DNA of 64,000 bases from Schaalia dentiphila ATCC 17982. Lineage in GTDB: Bacteria > Actinomycetota > Actinomycetes > Actinomycetales > Actinomycetaceae. Of this stretch, positions 33,129 through 43,586 are shown piece after piece (position 1 is the stretch's first letter; each line of letters starts with the position of its first letter). The notes beneath the pieces are model-generated. The model was not told the DNA's origin. It was given only the letters and a program-made list of their open reading frames with translations, and searched no databases. A program made the translations under genes and the position numbers. The stretch spans positions 1,766,527-1,830,526 of the forward strand of contig NZ_DS264586.1 of NCBI RefSeq assembly GCF_000154225.1, given 5' to 3'.

Positions 33129-33202
33129 TGGGCCCTACCGGGCTCGAACCGATGACCTTCTGGGTGTAAACCAGACGCTCTAGCCAACTGAGCTAAAGGC
33201 CC
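33129..33202 (-). tRNA. tRNA-Val (anticodon TAC)
   Basis: On the minus strand a full cloverleaf can be read. The acceptor stem is GGGCCTT with AGGGCCC (one G-U pair), and the D stem is GCTC/GAGC. The anticodon stem TCTGG/CCAGA carries loop TTTACAC, giving anticodon TAC (valine). The T-arm is ATCGG-TTCGAGC-CCGGT. The discriminator is A, and CCA is not encoded. It lies directly beside the right end of the AT-rich island. Confidence 0.94.
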
Positions 33203-33214
33203 CACGCACGCGCC

Positions 33215-33243
33215 AATCTACCAGAAGCGACGGGTACGGTCAC
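33215..33243 (-). promoter_or_regulatory. Promoter of tRNA-Val
   Basis: On the minus strand GTGACC (33238-33243), 17 bp, then TAGATT (33215-33220), ending 12 bp before the tRNA 5' end. The -10 hexamer is the same as in the rRNA promoter at 7195-7200. Confidence 0.6.
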
Positions 33244-33304
33244 GTCCGAGGCCGAGCGTCACAGCACAGAACTGCGCTGGCCCACCCAGGCCTCGTCGAA
33301 AAAA

Positions 33305-33706
33305 CTAGCGGCGCGAACGCGGACGGGCCGTCAGGCGCACGCCCGCCCAGTTCTGCCCCAGCGCCGTGGAGGTCGTCGCGTGCAGGCCAGCGATCTCAGC
33401 GGCCTCCTCCACGTCACCCACGCGCACCGAATTGGGGCGCCCCGCCTTGGGGATCAGCACCCAGATCAGCCCACCGTCATCCAGGTTCGACATCGCGTCC
33501 ACGAGCACGTCCGCGAGGTCCTCTTCCTCGGCGTCGTCCGCGCGCCACCAGACGATCGCGCCGTCCACGACGTCCGCGTAATCGACGTCAACGAGCGGAT
33601 GTCCCGTCTCCTCTTCAATCGCATCGCGCACGGCCTGATCGACGTCGTCATCGACGTAGAACTCCTGCACGATCGCATCGGACGCAAAACCCAGGCTCAC
33701 TGCCAT
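33305..33706 (-). CDS. DUF3052 family protein
   Basis: This small acidic actinobacterial protein of 133 residues has unknown function. Recognisable stretches are LGFASDAIVQEFYVDDDVDQ, VDGAIVWWRADDAEEEDLAD and LIWVLIPKAGRP. The family is commonly next to aceE in actinobacteria, as here, where the two genes are divergent. A GTG one codon upstream of the ATG is an equally possible start. Confidence 0.85.
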   Translation of the reverse strand: MAVSLGFASDAIVQEFYVDDDVDQAVRDAIEEETGHPLVDVDYADVVDGAIVWWRADDAEEEDLADVLVDAMSNLDDGGLIWVLIPKAGRPNSVRVGDVEEAAEIAGLHATTSTALGQNWAGVRLTARPRSRR

Positions 33707-34029
33707 CACGCAGCACCGCCCATCAACGAGCTGGCGCTCAGTGTCATATCAACGTTCACGCCTTCATCCTAGGGCATTGGAGCTACTGGAATGCAAGGGA
33801 TGGACCACAATGAAAGACCCCCGCGAGCACTCCCCCGCCAAAGCTGGGCAATTACCCGACTGTAGGCGACCGCAGTCCGGTGATACGCACGTCATAGTAC
33901 TTATCCAAGGCAAACACTCGCAAAGCCACCCCAACAGTGGGACAATGGTCCTGATATGTGCGGTGTCGCCAGAGGACACCGCTCACGCACGCTGCGCAAG
34001 CAGCACCGAGTCAAGCGAGAAGGTACACC
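33707..34029. other. Divergent intergenic region between DUF3052 and aceE
   Basis: This 323-bp region has no convincing gene. It holds the aceE promoter and leader: a possible -10 GATATG near 33953 and a hairpin with 7-bp arms near 33960-33980 (CGGTGTC/GGACACCG) that would lie in the aceE leader. No -35 box or known operator stands out. Confidence 0.5.
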
Positions 34030-36774
34030 GTGAGCCAACTCCACGAGTCCCACCCCGTCGTTAACGGCCTGATTCCTCAGGTTCCCGACAACGATCCCCA
34101 GGAGACCGCCGAATGGGTTGAGTCCCTGTCCGGGCTCATCAACGAAAAGGGCGGTCCCCGCGCACGCTACATCCTGCTGCACATGCTGGAAGAAGCGCGC
34201 CGCAACGGCGTTCAGCTCCCCCAGGAGTACACGACCCCCTACGTCAACACCATCCCCGTTGACCAGGAGCCGTACTTCCCCGGCGACGAAGCCATGGAGC
34301 GCGAATACCGCCGCTGGATCCGCTGGAACGCCGCCGTCCAGGTGACGCGCGCTCAACGCCCCGGCGTCAAGGTGGGCGGACACATCTCTTCCTACGCCTC
34401 GGTTGCCACCCTCTACGAGGTCGGCCTCAACCACTTCTTCCGCGGCAAGGACCACCCCGGCGGCGGCGACCACGTGTTCTTCCAGGGACACGCCTCCCCC
34501 GGCCCCTACGCCCGTGCCTTCCTCGAGGGTCGTCTCTCCGAAGAGCAGATGGACGGCTTCCGTCAGCAGGTCTCCACGGAGCACGGCCTGCCCTCGTACC
34601 CGCACCCGCGCCAGCTTGAGCACTTCTGGGAGTTCCCCACGGTCTCGCTCGGCCTGGGTCCCGCCGAGGCCATCTACCAGGCCTGGTTCGACCGCTACCT
34701 GCACATGAACGGCATCAAGGACACGTCACAGCAGCACACATGGGCCTTCATTGGCGACGGTGAGATGGACGAGCCCGAGTCCCGCGGCATGCTCCAGCTC
34801 GCCGCTCAGCAGCGCCTGGACAACCTGACCTTCGTCATCAACTGCAACCTGCAGCGTCTCGACGGCCCTGTGCGCGGTAACGGCAAGATCATCCAGGAGC
34901 TCGAGGCCTTCTTCAAGGGCGCCGGCTGGAACGTCATCAAGGTCATCTGGGGCCGCGGGTGGGACCAGCTGCTCGCCGCCGACAAGGACGACGCCCTCGT
35001 CCACGTCATGAACGAGACCCTGGATGGCGACTACCAGACCTTCCGCGCGAACGACGGCGCCTACGTGCGTGAGCACTTCTTCGGCCGCGACCCGCGCACC
35101 AAGGAAATGGTCAAGAACTGGACCGACGAGCAGCTCTGGGAGCTCAAGCGCGGCGGCCACGACTACCGCAAGGTCTACGCAGCCTACAAGGCAGCCATGG
35201 ACCACACCGGCCAGCCGACCGTCATCCTCGCGCACACGATTAAGGGCTACGCCCTCGGCTCGCACTTCGCCGGCCGTAACTCGACGCACCAGATGAAGAA
35301 GCTGACCCTCGAGGACGCCAAGCAGCTGCGCGATCGCCTCCAGATCCCGATCACGGACGAGGAGCTCGAGCGCGATCCCTACATGCCGCCGTACTACATG
35401 CCGCCAGCCGATCACCCGGCCCTGCAGTACATGAAGGAGCGCCGCGAAATCCTCGGCGGTTGGGTGCCCGAGCGCCGCGCCGACCGTCAGCCGAAGCTTC
35501 CCGCCCTGCCCACGCGTCCCTTCGAGGCGCTCTCGAAGGGTTCCGGCAAGCTCGAGGTCGCCACGACCATGGCTCTCGTACGCCTCATCAAGGACCTGCT
35601 CAAGGACAAGGAGGTCGGCAAGTACTTCGTGCCGATCATCCCCGACGAGGCCCGTACCTTCGGTCTGGACGCGATCTTCCCGTCGGCGAAGATCTTCAAC
35701 ACGACCGGCCAGTCCTACACGCCCGTCGATGCGGACATGATGCTGTCCTACCGTGAGTCCGAGCAGGGCCGCATCCTGCACACGGGCATCACCGAGGCCG
35801 GCTCCTCCGCCGCGTTCCAGGTCGTCGGCACGGCGTACGCCACGCACGACCTGCCGATGGTGCCGATCTACATCTTCTACTCGATGTTCGGCTTCCAGCG
35901 CACCGGCGACCAGTTCTGGGCCGCGGGCGACCAGCTGACCAAGGGCTTCGTCATCGGCGCGACCGCCGGCCGCACGACGCTCGCAGGCGAGGGCCTGCAG
36001 CACATGGACGGCCACTCTCAGGTCCTGGCTGCCACGAACCACGCGTTCGTCTCCTACGATCCGGCCTACGCGTACGAGATCCGCCACATCATGGCGGATG
36101 GCCTGCAGCGTATGTACGGCGACGCGGACGGCCGCGATCCGAACGTCATGTACTACATCACCGTCTACAACGAGCCGATTCATCAGCCTGCGGAGCCGGA
36201 GAACGTCGACGTCGAGGGCATCATCAAGGGTATCTACAACGTCGATGAGCACCAGAACTTCGGTGGTCCCAAGGCTCAGCTGCTCGCCTCCGGCGTGGGC
36301 GTGCCGTGGGCGCGCGAGGCTCGCGAGCTGCTGGCCCGCGACTGGGGCGTGGATGCCGCCGTGTGGTCCGTGACCTCGTGGAACGAGCTGCGTCGTGATG
36401 GCCTGGATGCTGAGGAGCACAACTTCCTGCACCCGTCCGAGCCCCGCCGCACGCCCTACGTGTCGACGAAGCTCGCGGGTCGCGAGGGTCCGTTTGTGGC
36501 TTCCTCCGACTTCGACCGCATGCTGCCCGACCAGATCCGTCAGTGGATCCCCGGTGACTACCACGTGCTCGGCGCGGATGGCTTCGGCTTCTCCGACACC
36601 CGTCGCGCGGCCCGTCGTTGGTACCACATCGACGCCGAGTCGATGGTCGTGCGCACACTGGCTGCCCTGGCCGACAAGGGTCAGGTTGACCCGTCCGTCG
36701 TCCAGCAGGCGATCGAGAAGTACGACCTGTTCAACTACTCGATCCAGGGCAACGACCATGCTGGCGAGGAGTGA
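34030..36774 (+). CDS. aceE: Pyruvate dehydrogenase E1 component (homodimeric type)
   Basis: AceE decarboxylates pyruvate with thiamine diphosphate and reduces-acetylates the lipoyl group of E2. The 914-residue protein shows the homodimeric E1 pattern: [36 protein letters not shown], the ThDP motif [12 protein letters not shown] completed by [17 protein letters not shown], and [14 protein letters not shown] [17 protein letters not shown]. The GTG at 34030 was chosen because it gives the usual start ([19 protein letters not shown]) with GAGAAGG upstream. E2 and E3 are not in the window; lipB and lipA, which modify E2, are. A terminator follows. Confidence 0.96.
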   Translation: MSQLHESHPVVNGLIPQVPDNDPQETAEWVESLSGLINEKGGPRARYILLHMLEEARRNGVQLPQEYTTPYVNTIPVDQEPYFPGDEAMEREYRRWIRWNAAVQVTRAQRPGVKVGGHISSYASVATLYEVGLNHFFRGKDHPGGGDHVFFQGHASPGPYARAFLEGRLSEEQMDGFRQQVSTEHGLPSYPHPRQLEHFWEFPTVSLGLGPAEAIYQAWFDRYLHMNGIKDTSQQHTWAFIGDGEMDEPESRGMLQLAAQQRLDNLTFVINCNLQRLDGPVRGNGKIIQELEAFFKGAGWNVIKVIWGRGWDQLLAADKDDALVHVMNETLDGDYQTFRANDGAYVREHFFGRDPRTKEMVKNWTDEQLWELKRGGHDYRKVYAAYKAAMDHTGQPTVILAHTIKGYALGSHFAGRNSTHQMKKLTLEDAKQLRDRLQIPITDEELERDPYMPPYYMPPADHPALQYMKERREILGGWVPERRADRQPKLPALPTRPFEALSKGSGKLEVATTMALVRLIKDLLKDKEVGKYFVPIIPDEARTFGLDAIFPSAKIFNTTGQSYTPVDADMMLSYRESEQGRILHTGITEAGSSAAFQVVGTAYATHDLPMVPIYIFYSMFGFQRTGDQFWAAGDQLTKGFVIGATAGRTTLAGEGLQHMDGHSQVLAATNHAFVSYDPAYAYEIRHIMADGLQRMYGDADGRDPNVMYYITVYNEPIHQPAEPENVDVEGIIKGIYNVDEHQNFGGPKAQLLASGVGVPWAREARELLARDWGVDAAVWSVTSWNELRRDGLDAEEHNFLHPSEPRRTPYVSTKLAGREGPFVASSDFDRMLPDQIRQWIPGDYHVLGADGFGFSDTRRAARRWYHIDAESMVVRTLAALADKGQVDPSVVQQAIEKYDLFNYSIQGNDHAGEE

Positions 36775-36824
36775 TCGTCGCTAGGCCCGCGCTCCTCCAT
36801 CGCGGTGCCCAGCGGTCATGAGAA

Positions 36825-36861
36825 CGAGGCCGGGGATCCCCACGCGGGGTCCCCGGCCTCG
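36825..36861 (+). terminator. Terminator of aceE
   Basis: A 16-bp GC-rich stem with a single-base bulge (36825-36841 with 36846-36861) and a 4-nt loop lies 50 bp after aceE. A close copy lies at 37514-37546. Confidence 0.75.
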
Positions 36862-36924
36862 ACGTTTGCGCCAAGCAATGGGATCGGCACTGCCTGCCCG
36901 CCCTATCCGGCAGACAATAGACCC

Positions 36925-37494
36925 ATGCACGTTCCCTACGAAACCGAGAAGTTCTACTACGGCTTTCCCGTCTACATCCTGGCCTACCCGGACGAGGCCG
37001 TCGGCGTCGGCATCACGACGGGTTCGTCGTCATACTCGCTGGGGCAGATGGTCATGATCGGCTGCGACTCAACGACGCATGCTGCCCGCGCGATCAAGCG
37101 CTCTGGCGTATGCTCCCTCAATCTGTTCGGTGCCGAAGCCATGGGTCTTTTCGAGTACGCGGGAACAGTTTCCGGCGGTCACAAGCTCCGCGACGCGCAC
37201 GTGCCTTCGAGCGATCACGACGGCATCCCCGTGCTCGACGGCTCCCAGATGAGCCTGCTGTGCCGTGTCCTGGAGGCCACGGATGACGGCATTTACACAC
37301 ACTTCCGCTGCGCGATCACTCAGCGCCTGGTCGACTCCGCACTGATCGATGGTCACGGCCGCTTCCGCTACGAGGAGCTGCGCACCGTCGAATACGTGGG
37401 CGACTCTCGCAGGCGCATCTACCGTTACTTCTCGGACAGGGTGGAGCGTTTTGGCACTTTCGTGCGCTCCTTCAAGGAGTCTCTCCTCCCCTAG
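36925..37494 (+). CDS. Flavin reductase-like domain protein
   Basis: The 189-residue protein fits the flavin reductase/DIM6-NTAB family of FMN-binding split-barrel proteins. It has FYYGFPVYILAYPDEAVGVG, a mid-part TTHAARAIKRSGVCSLNLFG that resembles the flavin-binding core, and HFRCAITQRLVDSAL. The substrate is unknown. The ATG at 36925 has no Shine-Dalgarno, but GACAAT (36913-36918) ends 6 bp before it, so the mRNA may be leaderless. It is a single gene between two near-identical terminator hairpins and converges on aspA. Confidence 0.75.
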   Translation: MHVPYETEKFYYGFPVYILAYPDEAVGVGITTGSSSYSLGQMVMIGCDSTTHAARAIKRSGVCSLNLFGAEAMGLFEYAGTVSGGHKLRDAHVPSSDHDGIPVLDGSQMSLLCRVLEATDDGIYTHFRCAITQRLVDSALIDGHGRFRYEELRTVEYVGDSRRRIYRYFSDRVERFGTFVRSFKESLLP

Positions 37495-37513
37495 CGACGC
37501 CAGCGCACAATGA

Positions 37514-37546
37514 AGGCCGGGGATCCCCACGTGGGGTCCCCGGCCT
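37514..37546. terminator. Bidirectional terminator between the flavin reductase gene and aspA
   Basis: A long GC-rich hairpin (arms 37514-37530 and 37531-37546) is almost the same sequence as 36825-36861. It lies 19 bp after one gene and 19 bp after the stop of the convergent aspA. Confidence 0.75.
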
Positions 37547-37565
37547 CGTCTATAAAATGAGTCGC

Positions 37566-38978
37566 TCAGTCTTCCTCTGTACCCGCGTACTTCGGGTTCG
37601 CGAGGTTGTCCGGCGAGAGGATGCGCTCGACCTCTTCCTCCGAGAGGAGCTCCATGTCGTGGATGACTTCGCGAACGGTCTTGCCCTCCGCCGCGGCGCG
37701 CTTACCCACTACATCGCCCAGATGGTGGCCGATGACGTCGTTGAAGTACGTGACGATGCCGATCGAGTTTTCGACGTAGCCGCGGCAGACCTCGGCGTTC
37801 GCAGTGATGCCAGTGATGCAGCGTTCACGCAGCGTATCGCATGCGTTGACGAGCAGGTTGATGGACTCGATGAGCGCCTGTGCGATGACGGGCTCCATGA
37901 CATTGAGCTGGAGCTGACCGGCCTCGGCGGCCATGGTAACGGTCTGGTCGTTGCCGATGACCTTGAAGCACACCTGGTTAACAACCTCGGGGATGACGGG
38001 GTTGACCTTGGCGGGCATGATCGACGAGCCTGCGGCCATCTTCGGCAGGTTGATCTCGTTGAGGCCGGCACGCGGGCCGGAAGCCAGCAGACGCAGGTCG
38101 TTGCAGACCTTGGACAGCTTGACGGCGCTGCGCTTAATCGTGGCGTGCATGGACACGTAGGCGCCCGTATCCGACGTGGCTTCGAGGAGGTTCGGGGAGC
38201 CGACGACGCGCGCCCCCGTGATGCGGCGCAGGTGGCGCACGACGACCTGCTGGTAGCCGTCCGGAGTGTTTAGGCCGGTGCCGATCGCAGTCGCGCCGAG
38301 GTTAGTCTCCAGGAGCAGTTCAGCGTTGTTGACGAGGCGCTCATCCTCCTCGCGCAGCGTGTGCGCGAAGGCGGAAAACTCGCTACCCAGGGACATCGGG
38401 ACGGCGTCCTGCAGCTGCGTGCGGCCCATCGTCAGAATGTGGCGGAACTCGGCGCCCTTCTCATCAAAAGCATCGGCGAGTTCATCGATCGCCTTGCGCA
38501 GGCGGTTCACCTTGCGCCACAGGGCGATACGGAACGCCGTCGGGTACGCGTCGTTCGTCGACTGGGAGCGGTTGACGTGATCGTTGGGGTTGATGATGTC
38601 GTAGCGGCCCTTCTCCTCCCCCAGGATCTCGAGCGCCAGGTTCGCGATAACCTCGTTCGCGTTCATGTTGACGGAGGTACCGGCACCGCCCTGGAACTGG
38701 TCGACGGGGAACTGGTCCATGCAGCGGCCGTTTTCGACGATCTCATCGCAGGCGGCGATAATTGCCTCGGCCTTGGCCGGCTTCATCGCCTTGAGCTGCA
38801 TGTTCGCCAAGGCGCACGCCTTCTTCACCTGCGCGAACGCGCGGATGAGTTCGGGTGCTTCATTGATCGTGCGACCCGAGATCTGATAGTTCTCGATTGC
38901 TCGCAGCGTATGAATGCCCCAGTACGCGTCCTTGGGTACTTCGCGGGTGCCGAGCAGATCTTCTTCGGTGCGGGTCAA
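37566..38978 (-). CDS. aspA: Aspartate ammonia-lyase
   Basis: AspA reversibly deaminates aspartate to fumarate. The 470-residue protein has the superfamily signature [15 protein letters not shown] (~318-332) with the catalytic serine loop. [40 protein letters not shown] and [14 protein letters not shown] distinguish it as aspartase rather than fumarase. The start is TTG at 38978: GGAAGGA lies 6-7 nt upstream and the product begins with the conserved [14 protein letters not shown]. It converges on the flavin reductase gene. Confidence 0.93.
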   Translation of the reverse strand: MTRTEEDLLGTREVPKDAYWGIHTLRAIENYQISGRTINEAPELIRAFAQVKKACALANMQLKAMKPAKAEAIIAACDEIVENGRCMDQFPVDQFQGGAGTSVNMNANEVIANLALEILGEEKGRYDIINPNDHVNRSQSTNDAYPTAFRIALWRKVNRLRKAIDELADAFDEKGAEFRHILTMGRTQLQDAVPMSLGSEFSAFAHTLREEDERLVNNAELLLETNLGATAIGTGLNTPDGYQQVVVRHLRRITGARVVGSPNLLEATSDTGAYVSMHATIKRSAVKLSKVCNDLRLLASGPRAGLNEINLPKMAAGSSIMPAKVNPVIPEVVNQVCFKVIGNDQTVTMAAEAGQLQLNVMEPVIAQALIESINLLVNACDTLRERCITGITANAEVCRGYVENSIGIVTYFNDVIGHHLGDVVGKRAAAEGKTVREVIHDMELLSEEEVERILSPDNLANPKYAGTEED

Positions 38979-39113
38979 CGTTGTTCCTTCCGTCTGTTCG
39001 CCGGCCGGTTCATTCCGGCAGGTGCGCCTCCATAGTAGGCCCTGTAGGCCCGAAATTCCGGCACTTTACGAACATTGGAAACGTCATTGAAGCTCCGCTG
39101 GCAAGGTTTTTCG

Positions 39114-39485
39114 CTAGTGATTGGACGCGGCGTCAGAAACGGCGTCAAGCAGGTCCGCGAGCGTCACCCACTTCTCAATCTGAGAGTCGTTAAGCGTCAC
39201 CTTCGCCTCGCGCTCCACGCGCGCGACGACGGCGTAGAGGGATACGTCGTCCATATCCAGATCGCCGCGCAGCGTGAGCTCTCCGCGTGCGTCTACGGGA
39301 TCGAGGTCGGCCTCATCGACCACGGCCTCCATCGCGGCCTCGCGGGCGCGATCCTGGGCGGTCTCAGCGGCACTTTCGGACGAGGCAGGGGCCGCGTCGG
39401 GCGCCTCGTCGGGCACATCGGGGTTGACCAGCTGCGCTAAGCCTGCACGCAGCTGGTCACCGAGCAAATCGGCAATAGAACCCAT
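39114..39485 (-). CDS. Acyl carrier protein-like protein without the phosphopantetheine serine
   Basis: This acidic protein of 123 residues ends in an ACP-like four-helix region (~70-120): ELTLRGDLDMDDVSLYAVV, then EREAKVTLNDSQIEKWVTLA. In true ACPs the helix-II start reads Asp-Ser-Leu with a modified serine; here the place reads Asp-Met-Asp. It therefore probably cannot carry an acyl group. The first ~65 residues are an Ala/Glu-rich linker. The ATG at 39485 overlaps the DUF3145 stop (TAATG), so the genes are coupled. In Streptomyces, as I recall, DUF3145 sits at the FAS-II locus beside acpP and fabF, so this looks like a repurposed remnant. Confidence 0.7.
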   Translation of the reverse strand: MGSIADLLGDQLRAGLAQLVNPDVPDEAPDAAPASSESAAETAQDRAREAAMEAVVDEADLDPVDARGELTLRGDLDMDDVSLYAVVARVEREAKVTLNDSQIEKWVTLADLLDAVSDAASNH

Positions 39486-39988
39486 TAGCCCACCCGATTG
39501 TTGAGCCAACGCACGGGCGCACCGGCACCGGCGTGGCGGAAGGACTCAAGTTCGTCATCCCAGGCCTGGCCGAGAGCCAGGTCGAGACCCTCGCGCAACT
39601 CCTCGTACGTCGTGGCGGACTCCAGGGCCGCACGGATGCGATCCTCGGGCACGACGACGTTACCAATGGTGTCCATCTGGGAATGGAAGATACCGAGGGA
39701 GGGCGTGTGGCACCAGCGGCCACCGTCGCTCGAGGCCGTGGCCTCCTCCGTCACCTCGTAACGCAGGTGTTCCCAACCGCGCAGAGCGGACGCCAAACGG
39801 GCGCCCGAGCCGATCGGTCCGACCCACGAGAACTCGCAGCGAACCATGCCCGGCGCCGCTTCCTGGTCCGACCACTGGAGGTGCACCTCCTGGCCGAGCG
39901 CGGTACCCAGCGCCCACTCGATGTGCGGGCACAGAGCGGGCGGTGTTGAGTGCACGAAAAGTACACCGCGGGTGTATGACCCTCTCAT
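39485..39988 (-). CDS. DUF3145 family protein
   Basis: This 167-residue actinobacterial conserved protein has unknown function. It shows the family features FVHSTPPALCPHIEWALG, FSWVGPIGSGARLASALRGW, HTPSLGIFHSQMDTIGNVVV and EELREGLDLALGQAWDDELE. The ATG at 39988 has AGGAGGAA 4 nt upstream. It is followed by the ACP-like gene with a 1-bp overlap. No fab genes are near. Confidence 0.88.
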   Translation of the reverse strand: MRGSYTRGVLFVHSTPPALCPHIEWALGTALGQEVHLQWSDQEAAPGMVRCEFSWVGPIGSGARLASALRGWEHLRYEVTEEATASSDGGRWCHTPSLGIFHSQMDTIGNVVVPEDRIRAALESATTYEELREGLDLALGQAWDDELESFRHAGAGAPVRWLNNRVG

Positions 39989-40103
39989 TGTTCCTCCTGG
40001 TGGCTTTGTCAGGATCGTCTTCCCCTACGCCCTAAACTGCCGCGAGTCGCAATGATCTGCGCCGAGACGACGCACACGATGTGGTTACAGGATAGTCGAA
40101 CGC

Positions 40104-40130
40104 GCCGGGGAATGCATTCCATTCCCCGGC
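40104..40130 (-). terminator. Hairpin after def
   Basis: An 11-bp stem (40104-40114 with 40120-40130) and a 5-nt loop lie 29 bp after the def stop. There is no T-run behind it, so the terminator is only likely. Confidence 0.5.
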
Positions 40131-40158
40131 ACGTCCACGCCTCGACGAGGCCAGATGC

Positions 40159-40650
40159 TCAGAAGCCAGCGTTGCGAATGTCGCGCAGCGCCTTCTTGCG
40201 GGTCGCCCGATCGAGGCGGTCGATGTAGATGTGGCCGTCCAGGTGGTCGCACTCGTGCTGGATGCAGCGCGCCATGAGCTCCTCGCCCTCGACAACGACC
40301 TTCTTGCCGTCCAGGTCAGTGCCCTCGCAGCGCGCGTACCAGGCACGTTCAGTCGGGTACCACAGCTCGGGAACCGATAGGCAGCCCTCGTCGCCGTCCT
40401 GGTACTCATCGTCGCTCAGAGCGACGATGCGGGGGTTCAACACGTAGCCGATCTCGCCGTCGATGTTCCAGGAGAACGCGCGCAGGCTGACGCCAATCTG
40501 GTTGGCGGCCAGGCCGGCGCGGCCGTCCATGTCGACGCCCTCGAGTAGATCCTCGACGAGCGCCTTCACATTCGGCGTGATCTCCGTGATGGGATCACAG
40601 ACGGTGCGCAGGACCGGGTCACCGATGATACGGATGGGACGAATAGCCAT
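40159..40650 (-). CDS. def: Peptide deformylase
   Basis: Def removes the N-formyl group from nascent proteins, acting before methionine aminopeptidase. The 163-residue protein has the three family motifs [20 protein letters not shown] (metal-binding Cys) and QHECDHLDG (metal-binding His pair and catalytic Glu). The ATG at 40650 is 1 bp after the proS stop, with AAGGGGG upstream inside proS, so the two are coupled. Confidence 0.96.
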   Translation of the reverse strand: MAIRPIRIIGDPVLRTVCDPITEITPNVKALVEDLLEGVDMDGRAGLAANQIGVSLRAFSWNIDGEIGYVLNPRIVALSDDEYQDGDEGCLSVPELWYPTERAWYARCEGTDLDGKKVVVEGEELMARCIQHECDHLDGHIYIDRLDRATRKKALRDIRNAGF

Positions 40651-40651
40651 G

Positions 40652-42460
40652 TCATTCCCCCTTCAGGGCCGCAGCGTGAAGCTCGCGCAGGCGCGCAACG
40701 GCTTCCTCGACGGGTACGACGATGGTCTCGCCGGTGCCGCGCACGCGGATCTCCACGTCGCCGTCGGCCAGCGAACGTCCAACAACCAGGCCGAAGGGCA
40801 CGCCCACGAGCTCGTAGTCCTTGAACTTCACGCCAGCACTCACCTTGCGGCGATCGTCGACGAGAACATCCAGGCCGGCCGCGTCGAGCTCCTCGCCCAG
40901 AGACTGCGCGGTCTCAAAGACTTCGTCACCCTTGCCGGTAGCCAGGACATGCACGTCAAAGGGGGCGATCTGCGCGGGCCAGCTCAGACCCTTGTCATCG
41001 CAGTTGGCCTCGGCCAGGGCTGCCATGACGCGGGTAACGCCGATGCCGTACGAACCCATGGTGACGACCTGGGTCTTGCCGTTCTCGTCGAGGACAGTCA
41101 AACCGAGAGCCTTGGCGTACTTACGGCCCAGCTGGAAGATATGACCGATCTCGATGCCGCGCTCCAGGTGGAGGGGGCCCGAGCCGTCGGGAGCCAGGTC
41201 GCCCTCGCGCACCTCGGCGGCCTCGATCGTACCGTCAGCGGCGAAGTCGCGGCCCATCACGAGATTCAGGACGTGACGCTGCTCGGCGTTTGCACCCGTC
41301 ACCCAGGCGGTTCCCTCGACGACGCGCGGGTCCACCAGGTAACGCACGGAACCGGAGGCGTTGCCCTCCTCGTCCACGACGCGCTTCGGGGAGTTCGGTC
41401 CGAGAACCGTCGGGCCGATGTAGCCGCGCACCAGCTCGGGGTGCGGCTCGAAGTCGGAATCCGACGCCATCTCGACCTCGGCGGGAGCCACGGAGGCCTC
41501 GAGACGCTTCATGTCAACGTCACGGTCGCCGGGCACGCCCACGACGAGGAGCTCGTGCTCGCCGTCCGGGTGCGTCAGCGTCACGACGACGTTCTTCAGC
41601 GTGTCGGCGGCGGTCCAGGGACGGTCCTCGCGCGGATACTGATCGTTGAGCAGATCAACGAGCGACTCGATGGTCGGAGCGTCGGGGGTCGGAACCTCGA
41701 GGGGCGCGGGCACGCCGGACGCATCCTGAGCCTCAGGCACGGGGGTCGTCACGGCCTCGGCGTTGGCGGCGTAGCCACCCGGGGACGCCACGAAGGTGTC
41801 CTCACCGATCGGCGAGGGGTGCAGGAACTCCTCGGAGCGGGAGCCGCCCATCGCGCCGCTCATCGCGGAGACGATGACGTAGCGCAGACCCAGGCGCTGG
41901 AAGATGCGCTCGTAGGTATCGCGCTCAGCCTGGTAGGAGGCGTTCAGACCCTCGTCGTCAATGTCGAAGGAGTAGGCGTCCTTCATGACGAACTCGCGGC
42001 CGCGGATCAGACCGGCACGCGGGCGGGCCTCGTCACGGTACTTCGTCTGAATCTGGTACAGCGTGGCGGGCAGGTCCTTGTACGAGGAGTACATGTCCTT
42101 CACCAGCAGGGTGAACATTTCCTCGTGCGTGGGGGCAAGCAGGTAGTCGCCGCCCTTACGGTCGTTGAGCTTAAATAGCGTCGGCCCGTACTCTTCCCAA
42201 CGGTTCGTCGCCTTGTAGGGCTCGGCGGGGATCAGGCCCGGGAAGTGCACTTCCTGAGCGCCCATCGCATCCATCTCCTCGCGGACGATGTCCTCGATCT
42301 TGCGCAGCGTGCGCAGGCCGAGGGGCAGCCACGTGTAGATGCCGGGGGCGGAGCGTCGAATGTAGCCGGCACGCACCAGAAGCTTGTGCGAATTGACCTC
42401 GGCGTCGGCCGGGTCCTCACGCAGGGTTCGCAGGAAGAAAGTCGAGAGATTTCGAAGCAT
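40652..42460 (-). CDS. proS: Proline--tRNA ligase
   Basis: This is a class II synthetase of the bacterial type, 602 residues, with an inserted editing (YbaK-like) domain. Motif 1 lies near residue 45-60, and motif 2 reads [20 protein letters not shown]. The editing insertion spans ~230-400, motif 3 is [14 protein letters not shown], and the C-terminal anticodon-binding domain has [15 protein letters not shown]. The ATG at 42460 gives the standard [20 protein letters not shown]. There is no well-spaced Shine-Dalgarno; a minus-strand TACTCT box ends 6 bp before the ATG, so the mRNA may be leaderless. def follows. Confidence 0.96.
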   Translation of the reverse strand: MLRNLSTFFLRTLREDPADAEVNSHKLLVRAGYIRRSAPGIYTWLPLGLRTLRKIEDIVREEMDAMGAQEVHFPGLIPAEPYKATNRWEEYGPTLFKLNDRKGGDYLLAPTHEEMFTLLVKDMYSSYKDLPATLYQIQTKYRDEARPRAGLIRGREFVMKDAYSFDIDDEGLNASYQAERDTYERIFQRLGLRYVIVSAMSGAMGGSRSEEFLHPSPIGEDTFVASPGGYAANAEAVTTPVPEAQDASGVPAPLEVPTPDAPTIESLVDLLNDQYPREDRPWTAADTLKNVVVTLTHPDGEHELLVVGVPGDRDVDMKRLEASVAPAEVEMASDSDFEPHPELVRGYIGPTVLGPNSPKRVVDEEGNASGSVRYLVDPRVVEGTAWVTGANAEQRHVLNLVMGRDFAADGTIEAAEVREGDLAPDGSGPLHLERGIEIGHIFQLGRKYAKALGLTVLDENGKTQVVTMGSYGIGVTRVMAALAEANCDDKGLSWPAQIAPFDVHVLATGKGDEVFETAQSLGEELDAAGLDVLVDDRRKVSAGVKFKDYELVGVPFGLVVGRSLADGDVEIRVRGTGETIVVPVEEAVARLRELHAAALKGE

Positions 42461-42539
42461 GCTCCAAGAGTACGGCACGCAAAGGCCCTGGGGCCACCGG
42501 CACAGCCGTGGAGCCTCCCATCGAGGCGTTGGGAAGCCC

Positions 42540-42953
42540 TCAGATGACCGCGCGGGCACCCAGCTCGCGCTCACGGGCGCCCGGGTGCGACGCGTAGTAC
42601 CGGCGAGCCATCCAGCCCGGGTACGCCCACGCGGGGAGCCCGCCCAGGTACAGGGCTCGCACAGCGACGCCGACCATTGCAGCGAGAACCAGAGCGATGA
42701 GCAGGCAGGGACCTGCCGTGGCAAAGCCCGAGGCCTCACGGGCCATCAGGTCCCCCGTCAGGAACCACAAGAGGGAGAGGAAAGGCATGAGCGGCCACAC
42801 GAGCGCCGACATCTCACCAGCCGCGCTTCCACTACCGATCTCCAGACGCACCGACATACGTCGGGCGCTCGCGCCGAAACCGAGCCACGCCCAGGCCCAC
42901 ACGGATGCGATGACGAGACCCACCATTGCGATGACGGCAGTAGAGTTGGACAC
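42540..42953 (-). CDS. Small membrane protein, unknown
   Basis: This 137-residue protein has three predicted membrane segments: [20 protein letters not shown] at the N-terminus, [17 protein letters not shown] in the middle and [18 protein letters not shown]. It ends with a basic/aromatic tail ([20 protein letters not shown]). I do not recognise a family. The GTG at 42953 was chosen because AAGGGGG lies 5 nt upstream; two upstream ATGs lack such a site. It lies between proS and the SRPBCC-like gene on the same strand. Confidence 0.65.
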   Translation of the reverse strand: MSNSTAVIAMVGLVIASVWAWAWLGFGASARRMSVRLEIGSGSAAGEMSALVWPLMPFLSLLWFLTGDLMAREASGFATAGPCLLIALVLAAMVGVAVRALYLGGLPAWAYPGWMARRYYASHPGARERELGARAVI

Positions 42954-43061
42954 AGCGTCCCCCTTCGGACAATGCAACATCCCCGTTGGCGTTGCGTACA
43001 GGCCGATACTACAACACCAACGGGGAGTAATGTCCAACCGAAACGGCGGGAACGAGACTAA

Positions 43062-43565
43062 TCAGGCATCAACGAGCCCGCCTACGCACGCATCGCGCAG
43101 ATCGCGCAGCATCGACAACGAGGACAGCGACTCGGCTGCGACACCCGCCCACGCGAGCACTCGGTCACGCCCCTGCGCCTCGTGACGTTCACGGATGTGC
43201 AGGAGCGTGCGCGAGGGAGACAGCTGCAGCAGAGCGATGACGCACGTGCCCGAGGCCTCGGCGCCTTCCGGGGCGGCCGGAGGCGCGACGCGCATGAGAA
43301 TGTGGTCCTCGTCCTCAATGTCAATGATCGTGGACTCATCCTCCGGCTCGAACACGTGGCCGAGGACATCCCACACGACGGACGCGGGCGCATCGATCGC
43401 GATGCCGCGATCAACCACGACGTTCGCACCGGGCAGGATGAGATCTCCCGGGAGCGACACGTCCGCCTGCGAAGCCGTCAGGCCGATGCGCCGAGGAAAG
43501 CCGGTGGCCGCAACGGCGCATGCGCCGGCGACGAGGGACAGAGCGGCAAGAGTGCGAATACGCAT
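43062..43565 (-). CDS. SRPBCC-like protein with an N-terminal export signal
   Basis: This 167-residue protein starts with a hydrophobic segment (IRTLAALSLVAGACAVAATG) that looks like a signal peptide or anchor. It then has a START/SRPBCC-like pattern: GIAIDAPASVVWDVLGHVFE, which resembles the first strand and helix of polyketide-cyclase-like domains, and SRTLLHIRERHEAQGRDRV near the end. It may bind a hydrophobic ligand outside the membrane; that is inference. AAGGA lies 9 nt before the ATG. It follows ispG by 21 bp in the same direction of reading as its neighbours. Confidence 0.55.
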   Translation of the reverse strand: MRIRTLAALSLVAGACAVAATGFPRRIGLTASQADVSLPGDLILPGANVVVDRGIAIDAPASVVWDVLGHVFEPEDESTIIDIEDEDHILMRVAPPAAPEGAEASGTCVIALLQLSPSRTLLHIRERHEAQGRDRVLAWAGVAAESLSSLSMLRDLRDACVGGLVDA

Positions 43566-43586
43566 CCGATAGTCCTTATCAACAAC

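Noticed and set aside
34726..36759. 677-codon minus-strand frame opposite aceE
   Set aside because: It lies wholly inside aceE and has Val/Asp/His-rich antisense composition; aceE is certain.
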